This document shows, one piece after another, positions 20,257 to 31,800 of a DNA stretch of 64,000 nt (positions are counted from its first letter, which is position 1; each line of letters begins with the position of its first letter). Origin of the DNA: Symbiodinium natans (taxonomy: Eukaryota > Sar > Dinophyceae > Suessiales > Symbiodiniaceae). The stretch is taken from contig CAJNDS010002589.1 in assembly GCA_905221605.1 (NCBI GenBank), positions 122,001 to 186,000 of the forward strand, in the 5' to 3' direction. The translations under genes were made by a program, and so were the position numbers. Below the pieces are notes generated by a model, which made no database searches, had not been told where the DNA came from, and was given only the letters and a program-made list of their open reading frames with translations.

Positions 20257-23073
20257 ATGGTGGGCAATGGTGAAGATATGGAGCTTTGTTCCGCTGCCTC
20301 AGATGCTGATGTGGAGATCCCATTCTACAGCAGCAGCGCAGAGCTTTTCAGAAGTCTCCGGAGTTTAGAACGCAGGGAGGCGGAGCAAGGGCCCGACGAA
20401 GTGGCCCCTGACAACGACGACGACTACCCCCTTCTCACGGCTGGCCAGGTTCGGATCCGGGATCCGGGTTTTGGGCTCGCCAAACTTGGTCGCCAGTTTC
20501 GCCAAAGTAGCTCTTTAGATTGCTTATGCGTGCAACCGCCAGGCACTGGACATCGTTCTCCACCGCTTGCAGAAACCTGAAATCGAGCCAGACATGCTAT
20601 CTGTTTGGGAGCGGTGCAGGACGCTTCTTGAGCAGAAGCTGCACCCGAGCCTTCGCAAACATCAGCTCATTGGTGTGCGTTGGTGCTGCTATCGCCTTCT
20701 CCATGCTGTACCCGGTGCAGTACTGGGTGACAGCATGGGCTTGGGCAAGACAGTCCAAGCTCTGTGCTGTTTGGATGTCCTCCAGGATGCTGCGGTAACA
20801 GAATAAACAAAAACTCATATAACAATATCATAATGATATCACAATATGTATAATCATACAGCAATACATTTGCGGGGTGGCCCCCCAACCCATCCCGCCC
20901 CGCCTGGCCGGAACCCAGTTCGTTGTTCTTGTCCCTCCGTTTGTGTCGCGTTCACTGCTGTGTGTGGGGCCTCCCCCCAACCCATCCCGCCCTTCCGGCC
21001 GGGCACCCATTTTGTTTAAGAGAATAATATAGACATATAGTCATATAGCAATATAACAAAATAACATAAAAAGAAAATAGTATAAACATGTGAATATAAT
21101 CGTATAATTGTACACAAATAGATCTACAAAATCTAAAAAACTCATAATCTTCTAACCAGCCCCCTAGTCTTAGAATCTCATACCAGGAGGTTCTTGGCGT
21201 TCGCTGCCTTGTGCTCGCTCCGAAGAGTGTGGTTCCGGCATGGGAGCGCGAGGCAAGGCAATGGCTTGGGGAGGATTGGTGTGGCTGGCTTCGTATCCGA
21301 AGCAACAGCTGCTTGTCGCGACACTCGGTCTGAATGTTGTCCGATTATTGGGTTTCGGCTTTCGGGCGTGCCAAGTAGAAGGGCGCTTTGTAAACCCTAA
21401 GACCGCCTACCCAGTTGGAACTCTCGGAGGTGTGGCTTGCTCTTTTTAAAGCTATGAAACTCTTTACGAAGGTATGAGCATGCCCGAGCTGGCAACCCTG
21501 TTTGACCACGTGGGAATTCTGGTCATCGATGAAGCACATTGCCTGAGAAATTCAGGCACCAGACTGTCACAGGCTGTGGCGTCCAGCCAGGTCTCTCGGC
21601 GGCTATTCTTGACAGCCACTCCGGTTTCCAACGGCCTAGAGGACCTCGGACGATTGCTTGCGCTGGCAGCTCCCGAGGCTCCGGAGCTCCAGCGCATGTG
21701 GGAGCTCATTGGCGCCATTGTCACGGCACGTGCGGACTGCTGCGACACAGACGCCAACATGGCATTGCTCAAGCAGCTGACAAGCAAGTACCTGCTGGCG
21801 CGCGCGGACTCCGTGCACGAGCAATTGCTGCCGCCAAAAGTTGAGCAGGTCGTTTTCGTGCCACTGCGAGAAGATGAACAGCGGCTGTATCAGACGGTGC
21901 TTGCCAAACAGTTCGACGCTAGTGTCAAGGCTGCCGCATTCCGGCGGCTCCACGAACTTCAGCAGATCATGGCGGATCCTGCTTCCAGCAAAATGCAATA
22001 CCTGCTTCGCTTCATCCGAAGCCTGGACGATGGTGACCAAGTCGTGGTTGTCAGCAGTCGACTCTGCGTGCTGGACGCACTAGAGACAGCCGCTACTGAA
22101 CAGAACTGGGGTGTGTTGAGACTAGATGGCAGTACCGACGCCGATGCTCGGATGGAAAGAGTTCTAACCTGGAACAGCAACCCGACTTACAAGCTCTTTT
22201 TGCTTGCCAAGGATGCTGGGGCCGTAGGCATCAGCTTAACTGCCGCAAACTGGCTCGTGGTGTACGAGCCAAGCTGGAATGCTACCAGCGATGTCCAGGC
22301 TTCTGGCCGAATCTGGCGGCCGGGCCAGACCAGAGTTTGCAGAATCTTGAGTCTCATCGGCCTTGCAACGGTCGAGGAGAAGGTCTTGCTTCGGCAGTAC
22401 CTGAAACGTGGTTGCTGGCCCTTGGTTTACCCAGCAGTCTCAAGCGCGGACGAGCCACTGGCCCATATTTTGGAAGCGCTCTTAGTGCACGTTTGTGTTG
22501 CGTCAACCCTAAACCCCTTCCTCCTGAAAGCCTTAAACCCTAAACCCAAAACATGTGGCCAGGCTTCGCAAGGTGTTCGAGTATCCTGCGAGGACAATGT
22601 GGCAAGCCATTGGCGGTGACACCGAGTTCCTTGGCACAGCGTCTGTCAACGGCATATCTTTCAAGGCCATGAAGATCCCGGCCACGGGCGTCGTCATCAT
22701 GACGCGCGTTAACTCAGAGGCAGCGCCGCCAGCTCCGTGTGCAGCTTCTGTACACTCAGACACGGCACCGCCAGCTGTTGGAGTTCAGACCGAAGCCAGA
22801 CCTGCACTAGCGCCACCGCCGCCTGCTGCGCCTGCTTCTGGAAGTGACGTGCGGCGTCCGAGGGCTGCTGCTAAGGCACACTCCGTGAAGGCTGTGCGCC
22901 AAAACCAGAAAAAAAGGTCGAAGCCACCAGCCGGTGGCCGTCCACATGATCTCCAGGTAGAAGGTGCTGAGATCGTTTGCCTCAACTGCAGTGTGAGAGC
23001 CAAGAAAAAGAATGCGTATTTGTACAGAACTGGCATCTACAGCAACACATGCCAGCCTCTTTTGCCTCCCTGA
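20257..23073 (+). CDS. SNF2-family (Rad54-like) DNA-dependent ATPase/helicase
   Basis: Multi-exon gene. Exon 1 20257-20448 (ATG in CCCCATGG, acidic N-terminus); intron GT...TTTAG 20449-20518; exon 2 20519-20794 with the RKHQLIGVRW block and Walker A GDSMGLGKT; intron 20795-21186; exon 3 from 21187 with motif Ia CLVLAPKSVVPAWERE, its end unresolved (21290-21345). The main exon, from about 21455, has motif II DEAH, III LTATPVSN, V GISLTAANW and VI QASGRIWRPGQ. Intron 22502-22562 (61 nt, mostly CCCTAAA-like) leads to the C-terminal exon to TGA 23073, with a CLNC motif. All ATPase motifs appear intact. Family role: translocation along duplex DNA to remodel chromatin or recombination intermediates in the nucleus. 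It lies inside the candidate transposon, so it may be cargo or a captured host gene. Confidence 0.88.
20795..21186 (+). other. Intron 2 of the helicase gene
   Basis: GTAACAG...TACCAG, 392 nt, phase 0. AT-rich, with two GC-rich blocks (about 20873 and 20968) that are diverged direct repeats sharing CCCCCCAACCCATCCCGCC. Confidence 0.7.
22502..22562 (+). other. 61-nt helicase intron made largely of CCCTAAA-like repeat
   Basis: GTCAACCCTAAACCCC to TGGCCAG. Splicing here joins codon GC|G and links the conserved motif VI exon to the C-terminal frame (LRKVFEYPARTMWQ); reading through reaches TGA at 22617. Confidence 0.7.
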
Positions 23074-24310
23074 CACTCCTGGCCGTACGAGCCTGCTTTG
23101 ACTCGGATGTCTCGCAAAGAGAGGTCCTCGGGGCTTCGGGTTTCGGGCCTGCTTAGGGTTTACGGGCACAAGGGCTTGGGGTTTTAATGAGGGTTTTAGA
23201 ATCAGCCCGGGTCCCCAAACCGTAAGCCCCAAACCCCCCAAGCCCTAGCTCTCCTCCAATCTGAGTGACGAGGGTGCGCCGCTCTTTGGCTTGTGGACCC
23301 TGAACGTATACCCGCAAATTCAAACCCAGCTGTGTTGTAGGCTGCTGTTATTGAGGTTTGAGGGTCTGAGAGCCCATTTTAAGAGCTTGAGGTAACCTAC
23401 TGCAAAGTTCGGTTCGGGGGTTCTTCACGACTATTTGCTTAGCAACCCCGCCCCCCACATCTTCTCTCTCCTTTTAGGGCAATATAGGGATATGTGTGTT
23501 ACTCTTGGGGGTTCTTAAACAAATACTAGTTCAGGCATGGTTTGCAGGATATACGTTTCTTGGAGGTTCTGCACTTGGTTTCATACTACTGAAGTACTCC
23601 TACCCTCAACCCTAAACCCTAATCCCTGAACCGCAATCCCAATCAAGCCTGAATCTAGCCGGGTTCCTAAGTACCATGAAGCTGCGACCCTAAACCCTAA
23701 ACCCTAAACCCTAAACCCTAAACCCTAAACCCTAAACCCTAAACCCTAAACCCTAAACCCTAAACCCTAAACCCTAAACCCTAAACCCTAAACCCTAAAC
23801 CCTAAACACTAAACCATAAACCCTAAACCCTAAACCCTAAACCCTAAACCCTAAACCCTAAACCCTAAACCCTAAACCCTAAACCCTAAACCCTAAACCC
23901 TAAACCCTAAACCCTAAACCCTAAACCCTAAACCCTAACCCTAAACCCTAAACCCTAAACCCTAAACCCTTAACCCTAAACCCTAAACCCTAAACCCTAC
24001 TGTAAACCCAGGGCTCCATGGCCCGCGCCCGCCATTTGTCTTGCACAGGAGGGGTTCCAACTTCAGAAGGCAACTAACGGCGTCCTAAACCCTAAACCCT
24101 AAACCCGGTAGTTGCATGGTCCCTTCATATGGGCCCTTCAAAGGGGCCCCTGATAAACCCTTAGGGTCTAGGGTTTAGGGTTTAGGGTAGAGGGTCGAGG
24201 GTCGAGGGCAGAGGGTACAGGGCCCGAAACCCCCCAAGCTGCCAGGCATGGGCTCCAAGACTTCTTCGTAAGAACTGCCGAATCTACTGACATCTAGCAG
24301 TTTCAGAATG
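23074..24310. repeat. Intergenic spacer with the longest CCCTAAA array
   Basis: 23692-23999 holds about 43 CCCTAAA units with rare variants, the longest array in the window. 23075-23690 has degenerate motif and no gene signal; 24085-24210 has short arrays in both orientations. Confidence 0.95.
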
Positions 24311-24344
24311 CTTGTGTAGAACTTTCTCTCTTGCTGTAGCTGGC

Positions 24345-27127
24345 ATGCCGATGTGCGGGGTACGGGGTTGCATTGGCAAGCACGAGGGTGCACCTGTGCA
24401 AGTGGGGAAGTACTTCGTCCTCAAATGCGACTTGAACCCAAGCCACCGAGCGTGGAACGTGGATCAGAAATGGTTCTGGGCCACACGCAAACCGGCCCGT
24501 GCTGCTGAGGCGGCTGCTCCTGCTGTTGCTTCGGAGCCAGCAGTCGGAGCTGGCAATGGCAGCGGCAGTGAGCGTGACAAGGAGGTGGTGGAAGCTCTTG
24601 GAGATGGCCATGGCAGTGACTATGAGAAGGAGCTGGTGGCAGCTGAGCAGGAAGCTGCGGAACGTGAAGCTTCTGCTGCTGCTCCTGCAGAGTTGAATCT
24701 TCTCGTAGGCAGATGGTCGGCCTCTGAACGGGCGGCTGCCGTGGCATCATATTTGCAGCGGCGTGAGCCTGAAGAATGGACCCGCCTCTTGAAGTTGGCA
24801 GCAGCTGATGCTCACCACCTCTCCGAGGGTTCTGACTCACATGATCGCTTTGTTCCTCGCAAGCGCAGGAAGTCGCAGAGCTATGTGTGGCAGCACTGCC
24901 ATTTGAGAAAGTCGACGAATGGCAGTCAGTGGTACTGTAACATATGCGCAGAGAGTCGTGACAGTGCACATCTCCCATTGGGGTCTTGGGGAAAGTACAT
25001 CGCTGGCTCCACGACCAACCAAGCATCACACCTGCAGGTATGCCACCAGATCGGTCGTCCCGGCTCCGGTGCTGCGGACCCGGCTGAGAAGACGTCGGAG
25101 AGGTTTTGGAGTGCGGAGGAGCTCCAAAGCACTGCGAAGCTCATGGCCAAGTGCTTCGCGCTGGACAGACTTCCACCATATTGGGTGGAACGTCCTGGAT
25201 TCAATGCCTTGATGCATGGTTTGCTTGGTCCGTCCTTTAAAACTCCCACTCATGGCACCATCGCGCGGCACCAGGACAACATGCTTGAAGAGATAGACAC
25301 CATGTTGCAGCAGGAGCTTTCAGAAATACAGCTGGCACAGTACCCTCTGCTCACCTTGTCCACCGATTTGTGGGAGGGCTGTGATGGATATCACTATCTC
25401 TGCATCATCGTCCATTACGTCACTGCAGCGTTCCAACGGCGGAAGAAACTGCTCTACATGGACAAGCTGAAAACAAGCAAGTGCGCGTCTGATGTTGCGC
25501 AGCGCATCCGTGCTGTCCTTGCCAACGCGGACATCAAGGAAGAGTGGGTTTTTGCGGCCGCGTCAGATTGCACCAGCTCAGCTCAAAACATCAGCAAGTT
25601 GCTGGGTGTGCAAACAGTCCTCTGCTCAGCTCATGTGATCGCACTCGAACCTCGACGCCAGCTTTTCCCTGTCCAAAGGCAGCGGGCGGGGTCAGGGAGG
25701 CTTCAGGCCACCCCAAACCCTCAACCCTAAACCCTCAACCCTCAACCCTCAACCCCTTAAAGCCTCAACCCTAAACCCTAAACCCTAAACCCTAAACCCG
25801 CCCCCCCTCCCTGTGGAAGGCAGCGCGCTGGGGTGGTCCAGCTGGAGCCGCACGAACAAGCAGTGCCGGCGGTCGTCAAGCACGCTGAACAGGTTCGATC
25901 TCGGGCCAAGGCTTTCAGATTTAATGAGAAACATCGCTTGGACTTGGAGCAGGCGCAGCGGTATGTGGGTTGCACCAAGCCCAAGCGTGCCCATGTGGAC
26001 TCATCGGCCAAATGGGGCTCGAGCTTGTGCATGTTCGAGACGGACTTTTCTCTGCGGTCAGCGTACAGGGAGTATGCCAGTCGACACCACGACCCTCCTG
26101 CTGCTCCTTGGTGACAAGTTTATAATTAGGTTGACGGTTTACCTGTTTTCGGGTTTTTGCATGCTCTGAATTTTCCAGGTCCGTGTGCCGGCTGATCCGG
26201 CTGAGTACGTGGCAAGCCGAGACGTGGCCGCCGTTTTGCGGCCATTCAAGGTGGCTTGTGAGATGCTCCAGGGTGGCGAGAGCCCTGCCGCCATGATTTT
26301 GCCGGTGCTCACTGCGCTCTCGCAGCAGCTGCAAGAAGATCAGATGTTGTGGGTGGCAACCGATGTGCCCAATGCGCTGGAACAAGTCGGAGAGAACATG
26401 CTGCACCCGTTGGCGCAGCAGCTCCGCACGCGCTTGAGGGAGCACATCTCTCTGCAAAGCCGCCACATCGAGGCCCAGAGGGGGCTTCTCCTGGTAGCGT
26501 CGTTTCTAGATCCTCGGTTCCGCTCGCTCAAGTTCGTGTCTGCGACTGATACTTCGGTGCTGAGTATTTGGTTTTGGGTACGTTCCATAATGAACATGAA
26601 TAGTCCACCTTTTTCCTCAACAGAGTCGGGTTCTTAAGGAAAGAGACGAGACGATACAACGAGTTCTGGTGGAAGCTGCGCGGCTTCAGCAGATCACAGA
26701 ACCTGTTCGGGATGCTCCGGATTCGCCGGCTCCGCGCCCCCGCTGCCCGAAAGATTCTTTCATGGCCGCTATGGCCGCCATGGAGTGTCGTACAGGCGAG
26801 GCGCTCGACCCGGCCCGCCAGAAGCGCAGGCTCCTCAAGGAACAACTCGCAGCGTATGGGCACGCGCTGAACATAGATGTTTCTGCTGACCCACTGAAGT
26901 ATTGGCAAGACCACCGTGAGAACTTCTCCTACTTGCTTCCACTTGCAAGACGTTATGGAGCCATCCCATCTTCAACTGCAGATGCAGAAAGATTGTTCAG
27001 CATGGCGAAGCACTTCTTGGCGGACAACCGCCATTCCTCGGAGTCAATAGACAAGCAAATGCGCCTGTCTCTAAACTTGCCTGATGTAGGCTTGTGGCAT
27101 GTGCCTGACTGTCCGGAGTCAGTCTGA
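24345..27127 (+). CDS. hAT-superfamily transposase, four exons
   Basis: Exon 1 24345-25678: N-terminal Cys/His block (MPMCGVRGCIGKHEG), a BED-type zinc finger (WYCNIC ... SHLQVCH), the catalytic region LTLSTDLWEGCDGYHYL (first D), the second D in AAASDCTSSAQN, and CSAHVIAL. Intron 25679-25819. Exon 2 25820 to about 26099-26110 (helical insertion domain). Exon 3 26179-26570 (VACEMLQGGESP, LLLVASFLDPRFRSL). Exon 4 26626-27127 (phase-consistent ends) carries the C-terminal dimerisation motif with the third acidic residue (IPSSTADAERLFSMAK), stop TGA. About 850 residues, full length for hAT with D, D and E present. Family role: cut-and-paste transposition leaving 8-bp duplications. A polypyrimidine AG just before the first ATG allows an upstream exon. 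Confidence 0.88.
25679..25819 (+). other. Candidate GC-AG transposase intron flanked by an AGGCAGCG duplication
   Basis: The exon ends CAAAG; the intron starts GCAGCGGGCG, is filled with CCCTCAA and CCCTAAA units, and ends GGAAG before GCAGCGCGC. Both edges share AGGCAGCG, and the two sides are in the same frame. This pattern is expected of an insertion-born intron. Confidence 0.6.
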
Positions 27128-27482
27128 AAATCAACTGTTCCGATGCTAGCGGTGTGTCAAGCGGACATGCTGCTTTCTGCCTTCTGTCACATGTACAGCC
27201 AATGGCGACCGACTGGCACGACCTTTGCAATGGGGAGCATGGGGTACTGTCGTGTCAAAGTCTGCGGGCTAGACCCTATACGTCCGGTGTAGGGGAGTTC
27301 GAGGGATATTCGTGGGATTCAGAGGACCATGGAATAAGTTGAGGAGGGCAAGGGGATGTCATCAGTGGACTCGAAGTCTATTCGCACCTCCCAAAACCCC
27401 TGTTAAAACATAAATGAAAATTTAAAAGTTTTGGATTTTGAGTTGTGGGTTTTTAGTTTGTGACGGTCGGAGCGATGTGAGG

Positions 27483-27965
27483 GTATGAATGGTTGGGGTG
27501 GTGGCTGGAAGGGGTGGGCGGGTGGGAGGGTCTGGTGAGCGGCTGGAGGGCTGGAGGCTGCAGCGGGCGGGTGGCTGGAGGGGAGAGGTGGGTGGGGGCT
27601 GGGGGTGGGCGGGGGTGGCTGGGGAGAGGCTGGGTGGCTGGAGGGCTGGCGGGGGTGGGTGGCTGGTGGTTGAGGGGTGGGTGGCTGGAGGGTTGGGGGT
27701 GGCTGGAGGGCTGGGTGGCTGGAGGGGGGGGTGGCTGGAGGGGACGGGCTGGTGGCTGGAGGGTGGGTGGCTGGAGGGGGTGGGTCTGGACAGGGGGTGG
27801 GGCTGGGTGGCTGGAGGCCTGGCTGGGGGTGTTGGGGGGTGGGTGGCTGGAGGGGGTGAGGGGTGGTGGCTGGTGGGTAGGGAGGCCTGGCTGGGGAGGG
27901 TGGGTGGCTGGAGGGTGGGTGGCTGGAGAGGGGGTAGGGGTGGCTGGAGGGCTGGTTGTTGTCGG
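27483..27965. repeat. GGGTGGCTGGAGGG minisatellite, right arm
   Basis: Reverse-complement counterpart of 19138-19612, so the two arms form a long imperfect inverted repeat around the two genes. ORFs on both strands are repeat by-products. Confidence 0.92.
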
Positions 27966-28108
27966 TGCGATATTTTCCTGCACGGTTCGGGGCGGTACGG
28001 TAAGCTGCCTGCACGGTTCGGTGCGGTGCGGTAAGCTTCCTGCACGGTTCGGTGCGGTACGGTAACGGTTCGGTGCGGTACGGCGGAATTGTATTGTTGA
28101 AACGCCCA
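27966..28108. repeat. Right subterminal repeats and right end of the 9.1-kb element
   Basis: Three to four copies of CTGCACGGTTCGGTGCGGTA, then TTGAAACGCCCATG at the boundary. Confidence 0.75.
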
Positions 28109-28665
28109 TGTAAATGGCTGAACTTTTGAAGCTTAAATTTTTTAGGATGTTCAATTCTAAAATCCGTAACTTCCTTAATTTTGAACGGCTGCCCGTCTTT
28201 AATGTTAAGGAATTTTAGACTTTTAAGGGATAAACGTTTCGAGGTTTTTAAGGGCTTTAAAGCCTATTAAGATCCTTTAAATCTTGAAAATTTTGAAATG
28301 TTTTAAGTACCTTAAAGCCCTTCAAATTTGAAAAGGGCTGCCCCTTTAAAGGATTTAAAATTGCAGATGGTCTGGGGAAGCCCCGGTGCCTTCCACATAT
28401 CATCTAAATTTTACAAACCCCTAAAACCCTGAAAAGCCTTAAACTTCTAATTGCTACCCTTCTAAAATTTTATGGGGCCGCAAGACACAAGTTTCAGAAG
28501 CAAAATGCACATAAAAAACACTAGTGTTTTTATAGAGGATAATATACTAGAGCTTTTTGTATTCCAGTGCAGTTTTTACTGCATTTTCCGAGGAAAAAGC
28601 AGAAAATCAGACAAAGACGAAGACAAGAAAACCATAGGTGTGGATCATGGGGGGGGGGGGGCTGA

Positions 28666-28700
<35 letters not shown>
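28109..28700. repeat. Right half of the interrupted AT-rich repeat unit
   Basis: Aligns by eye with 16015-16590: shared TGTTCAATTCTAAAATC, AACTTCCTTAATTTTGAA, one TCTGGGGAAG palindrome, CACTAGTGTTTTTATAG, then GTGTGGATCATG, a G run and TATATA. Confidence 0.85.
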
Positions 28701-28704
<4 letters not shown>

Positions 28705-28893
28705 CCTGATTTATATATTTATGTTTGCATGTGTATAGGGACGTGGTCGCAGAATGTTCGTGTCTGTGTTTCATTCTCTCTCTTTGTCTGTGCCGGGGGG
28801 AGGGTTGGCGTTCAGGGTTCAGGGTTTAGGGCTAAACCCTAAACCCGAAACCCTAAACCAGGGGGGGGGGTTGTTGCTGGTGGCACTTGCGAG

Positions 28894-31800
28894 GCAAACA
28901 AGAAGGTGTTCGCCTGGCTTCAGCAGAACCGACCCTTGTTCGCAAACCTTGGTTTAGGGTTTAGGGTTTAGGGTTTAGGGTTTAGGGTTTAGGGTTTAGG
29001 GTTTAGGGTTTAGGGTTTAGGGTTAGGGCCTAAGTAGCCAATCCCCGAAAAGGGACATGCAGTCACGTAAGGTGTTCCAAGGTTTGTTTGGACTACTTGG
29101 AGGTCCATCGTACTTCTGACTCCATGCGGCAGGATTTCCAGCCCTTTGTGGCTTAGGGATTAGGGTTTAGGGCTGCGCCCCCGACAGAGCCGGGACCCAA
29201 CAAAACCATGCCTTGACGATCAAGGCCTCGAAAACCCTGCACCTCCCAAAAGTAAGGGGGAGGTTCTCCCGCCGCCCGACGCCACGAACTGGTGTGTGGG
29301 GGCAGGCAGTAGATCCCCTTCCCAGGCAGTTAAAGCCCTAAACCCCTTCCCCACAGCACAAACACCTCAAACCCGAAAAACCAAAACCCCAAAACCCGGA
29401 ACCCTTAACCCCTAAACCCTAAACCCCTGAACCCCAAAGCCCTGGACCCTAAAACCCTGACACCCTAAACCCTGAAACTTAGGCTTATACTAACAGTCTT
29501 TAAATCGGGATTCTAGTGCCCGGTAGTGTAATACCGATTGAGGCTTGTTAGTATAATTTGCAACATCGCATCCTGAAACCCTAAAGCCCCCAGCGTCTAA
29601 TTAGACGAGGATTTTCCAATGTCAACCACGAGCGATGGTTCCTCGGAAGGTGGGGCCTTTGAGTTTACGCCCCTACGAGGTTTGGGGGTTTGGGGCCTAA
29701 GAGGTTTAGGGTTTAGGGTTTGGAGTGTAGGGCTTAGGATTTGGGGTTTTTGGTTTAGGGTTTGAGGTTTAGGGGTTAGGGCCTAATGGGATGGGATGGA
29801 CCTTCCCTGCACCCCTCTGCTCCTACACACCCTATTGGTCGATTCTATGAATGCTCCTGTGGAGAGAGGGTTTAGGGTTTAGGGTTCAGGGTTTAGGGTC
29901 TTGGGTTAGTTTAGGGTTGAGGGTCAAGGTAGCTACCGAACAAGCAACCCTAAACCCTATACCCTAAACTCTGAACCCTACACCCTAAACCCTAAACCCA
30001 AACGCTTACCCCCATAAATAAACCGTCAAGGCAAGTAGATATAGGTACAACCCACAGCTATAGTACCTAAGGACCTATGTTGGTTTTCATTACAGTCTTG
30101 AACAAACCCTGAACAACACTAAGAAGTACAACCTACACTTACAGTGCTACAACTAGGGGTTGCGGTTTTGGGTTTCACAGCCCGAATAGGGTTTAGGGTT
30201 TAGGGTTTAGGGTTCCCCTATTTCCAGAATTGATAAGACTCATAGTATCCCCAGGCCCTCAATCCGAAAACCGCAAGCCAAGAGTTGAGAAAGGTGCGTG
30301 GGGTTTCATGATGCATCTAACCCTTACGGTTTCAGGTTTAGGGTTTGGGGTTTAGGGGTAAAGGCCTGCAGTAGCTAGCACTCCTCACAATGCCGACATT
30401 ACTAACTCGCAAGATTCCTCATCCACCGCAACCCACCCCCCCCCCCCGCCCCCACCCCCTCCCGAAATCGCAAGGGCCCATGCTTGGGCCCTTGTCAGTA
30501 CCCTGATCGACAGGGGCTTCTATCCACTTCACGCTGCTATCCGGGAGTGGCTGTGCGTGCAATGGTGAGGGTTGATGCCTTTACCCTGGGGCTCCATTAA
30601 GTATACAAATAATACCTACATTGGGGTCTAAAGTCATGTTTCTTGTGCCTACTTTGGACTATTTGGAGCCTTAAGGTTAGGATTCGGGAATTAAGCCTTG
30701 CGGGGTCGAACCTCGGCTTAGGGTTGAAGAGTTCGGCGTTTCACCTTAGGCTGTCACGGCCCCCAAAACCCAAAACCTCCTAAACCCGTTCTGCTGTGGG
30801 TCTCGAGACCGCTATTGCACATGAGCGGTCTTCTAGGCAGCCTAGTGACTTATGGAACCCCTGTTCCCCTTTTCTTTTCCTAGTGTATGGATCCCTTGTG
30901 CACCTTTCTCTGTGGAGGAAAGACGGGGGTTTCCAAAAATTAGGGGTACGTGCCTGATTGGGGTCCGTATTATTAGGGAATCCTAGTATTAGGGGTCCCG
31001 GAATTCGTAAACACCCAGATGTACCCCTAAGGGGTCCATGTACCTGAATAGGGAACACATTTGTGCCTTAAAGGACTTGCTATATAGGGAATATAGGGCC
31101 CAAGTATATCATAATGAGGTACATGGACCTTTAGGGTACTAGCAGACCTATTAACCCTGCAGGCCATGATGTCGGGTTTCGCTATGAGGGTCCAGGGTCT
31201 AGGGTGCGAACAAGGGTCTGCAAAACAAAACGGTTGTTTAGGGTTTAGGGTTTAGGGTTTAGGGTTTAGGGTTTAGGGTTTAGGGTTTAGGGTTTGTAGG
31301 GGTTTACGGTGGGTGGGTTTGTGGCTTCTTTAGGCTGTAGGGTTTAGGGTTGGGTATTGTGAGGGTTTGGAGGATTAGGGTAGGGTCGGGGTCGGTCCAG
31401 CGTTCCTTTTAACTCCAAGAACCGCCAACAAAGGCCGGTTCTGCAGGACTGGCTCAAGCATGGAGGTTTTAGTTTAGGGACTTTGGGTTTAGGGTATGCC
31501 AGGCCCCCCCCCCCCCCCCCCCCCGCCACCCACCGCGATGCCCACCCTAAACCCTGAATCATAACCCGTAAGCCCTGACCCTAAACCAACCTACCCAGAA
31601 AGAAAACCCTCGCGCCCAAAGGAACAACGTCGAGATGGTCAAGCTTCTCTTGGACTTAAAAGCTGCGCCTTGATGGCACCCTGGAGTAGTCGGGCTTAGG
31701 GCTTTTTTGAGCTGAAGGGTTTGGAGTTTTAGGGTTTGAGGGTTTGGGGTTTAGGGTTTAGGGTTTAGGGAGGGGGGGGGGGGGGGGGGGCGCTTCTTTG

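Larger units (their letters stand above)
18999..28108 (+). mobile_element. Candidate 9.1-kb hAT-type transposon with helicase gene and minisatellite arms
   Basis: Left end CATGGCTGTTTA (18999-19010); right end, read inward on the - strand, CATGGGCGTTTC: nine of the first eleven bases match. TGTAAAT lies immediately outside the left end (18992-18998) and at the right end (28109-28115), and the paralogous empty site 16015-16026 has it once. hAT elements normally make 8-bp duplications; here 7 bp are clear. Inside, in order: a CGGTACGG-rich end, CCAGCCACCC minisatellite, SNF2 helicase gene, CCCTAAA array, hAT transposase gene, GGGTGGCTGG minisatellite (inverted) and a CGGTTCGG-rich end. Confidence 0.7.
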
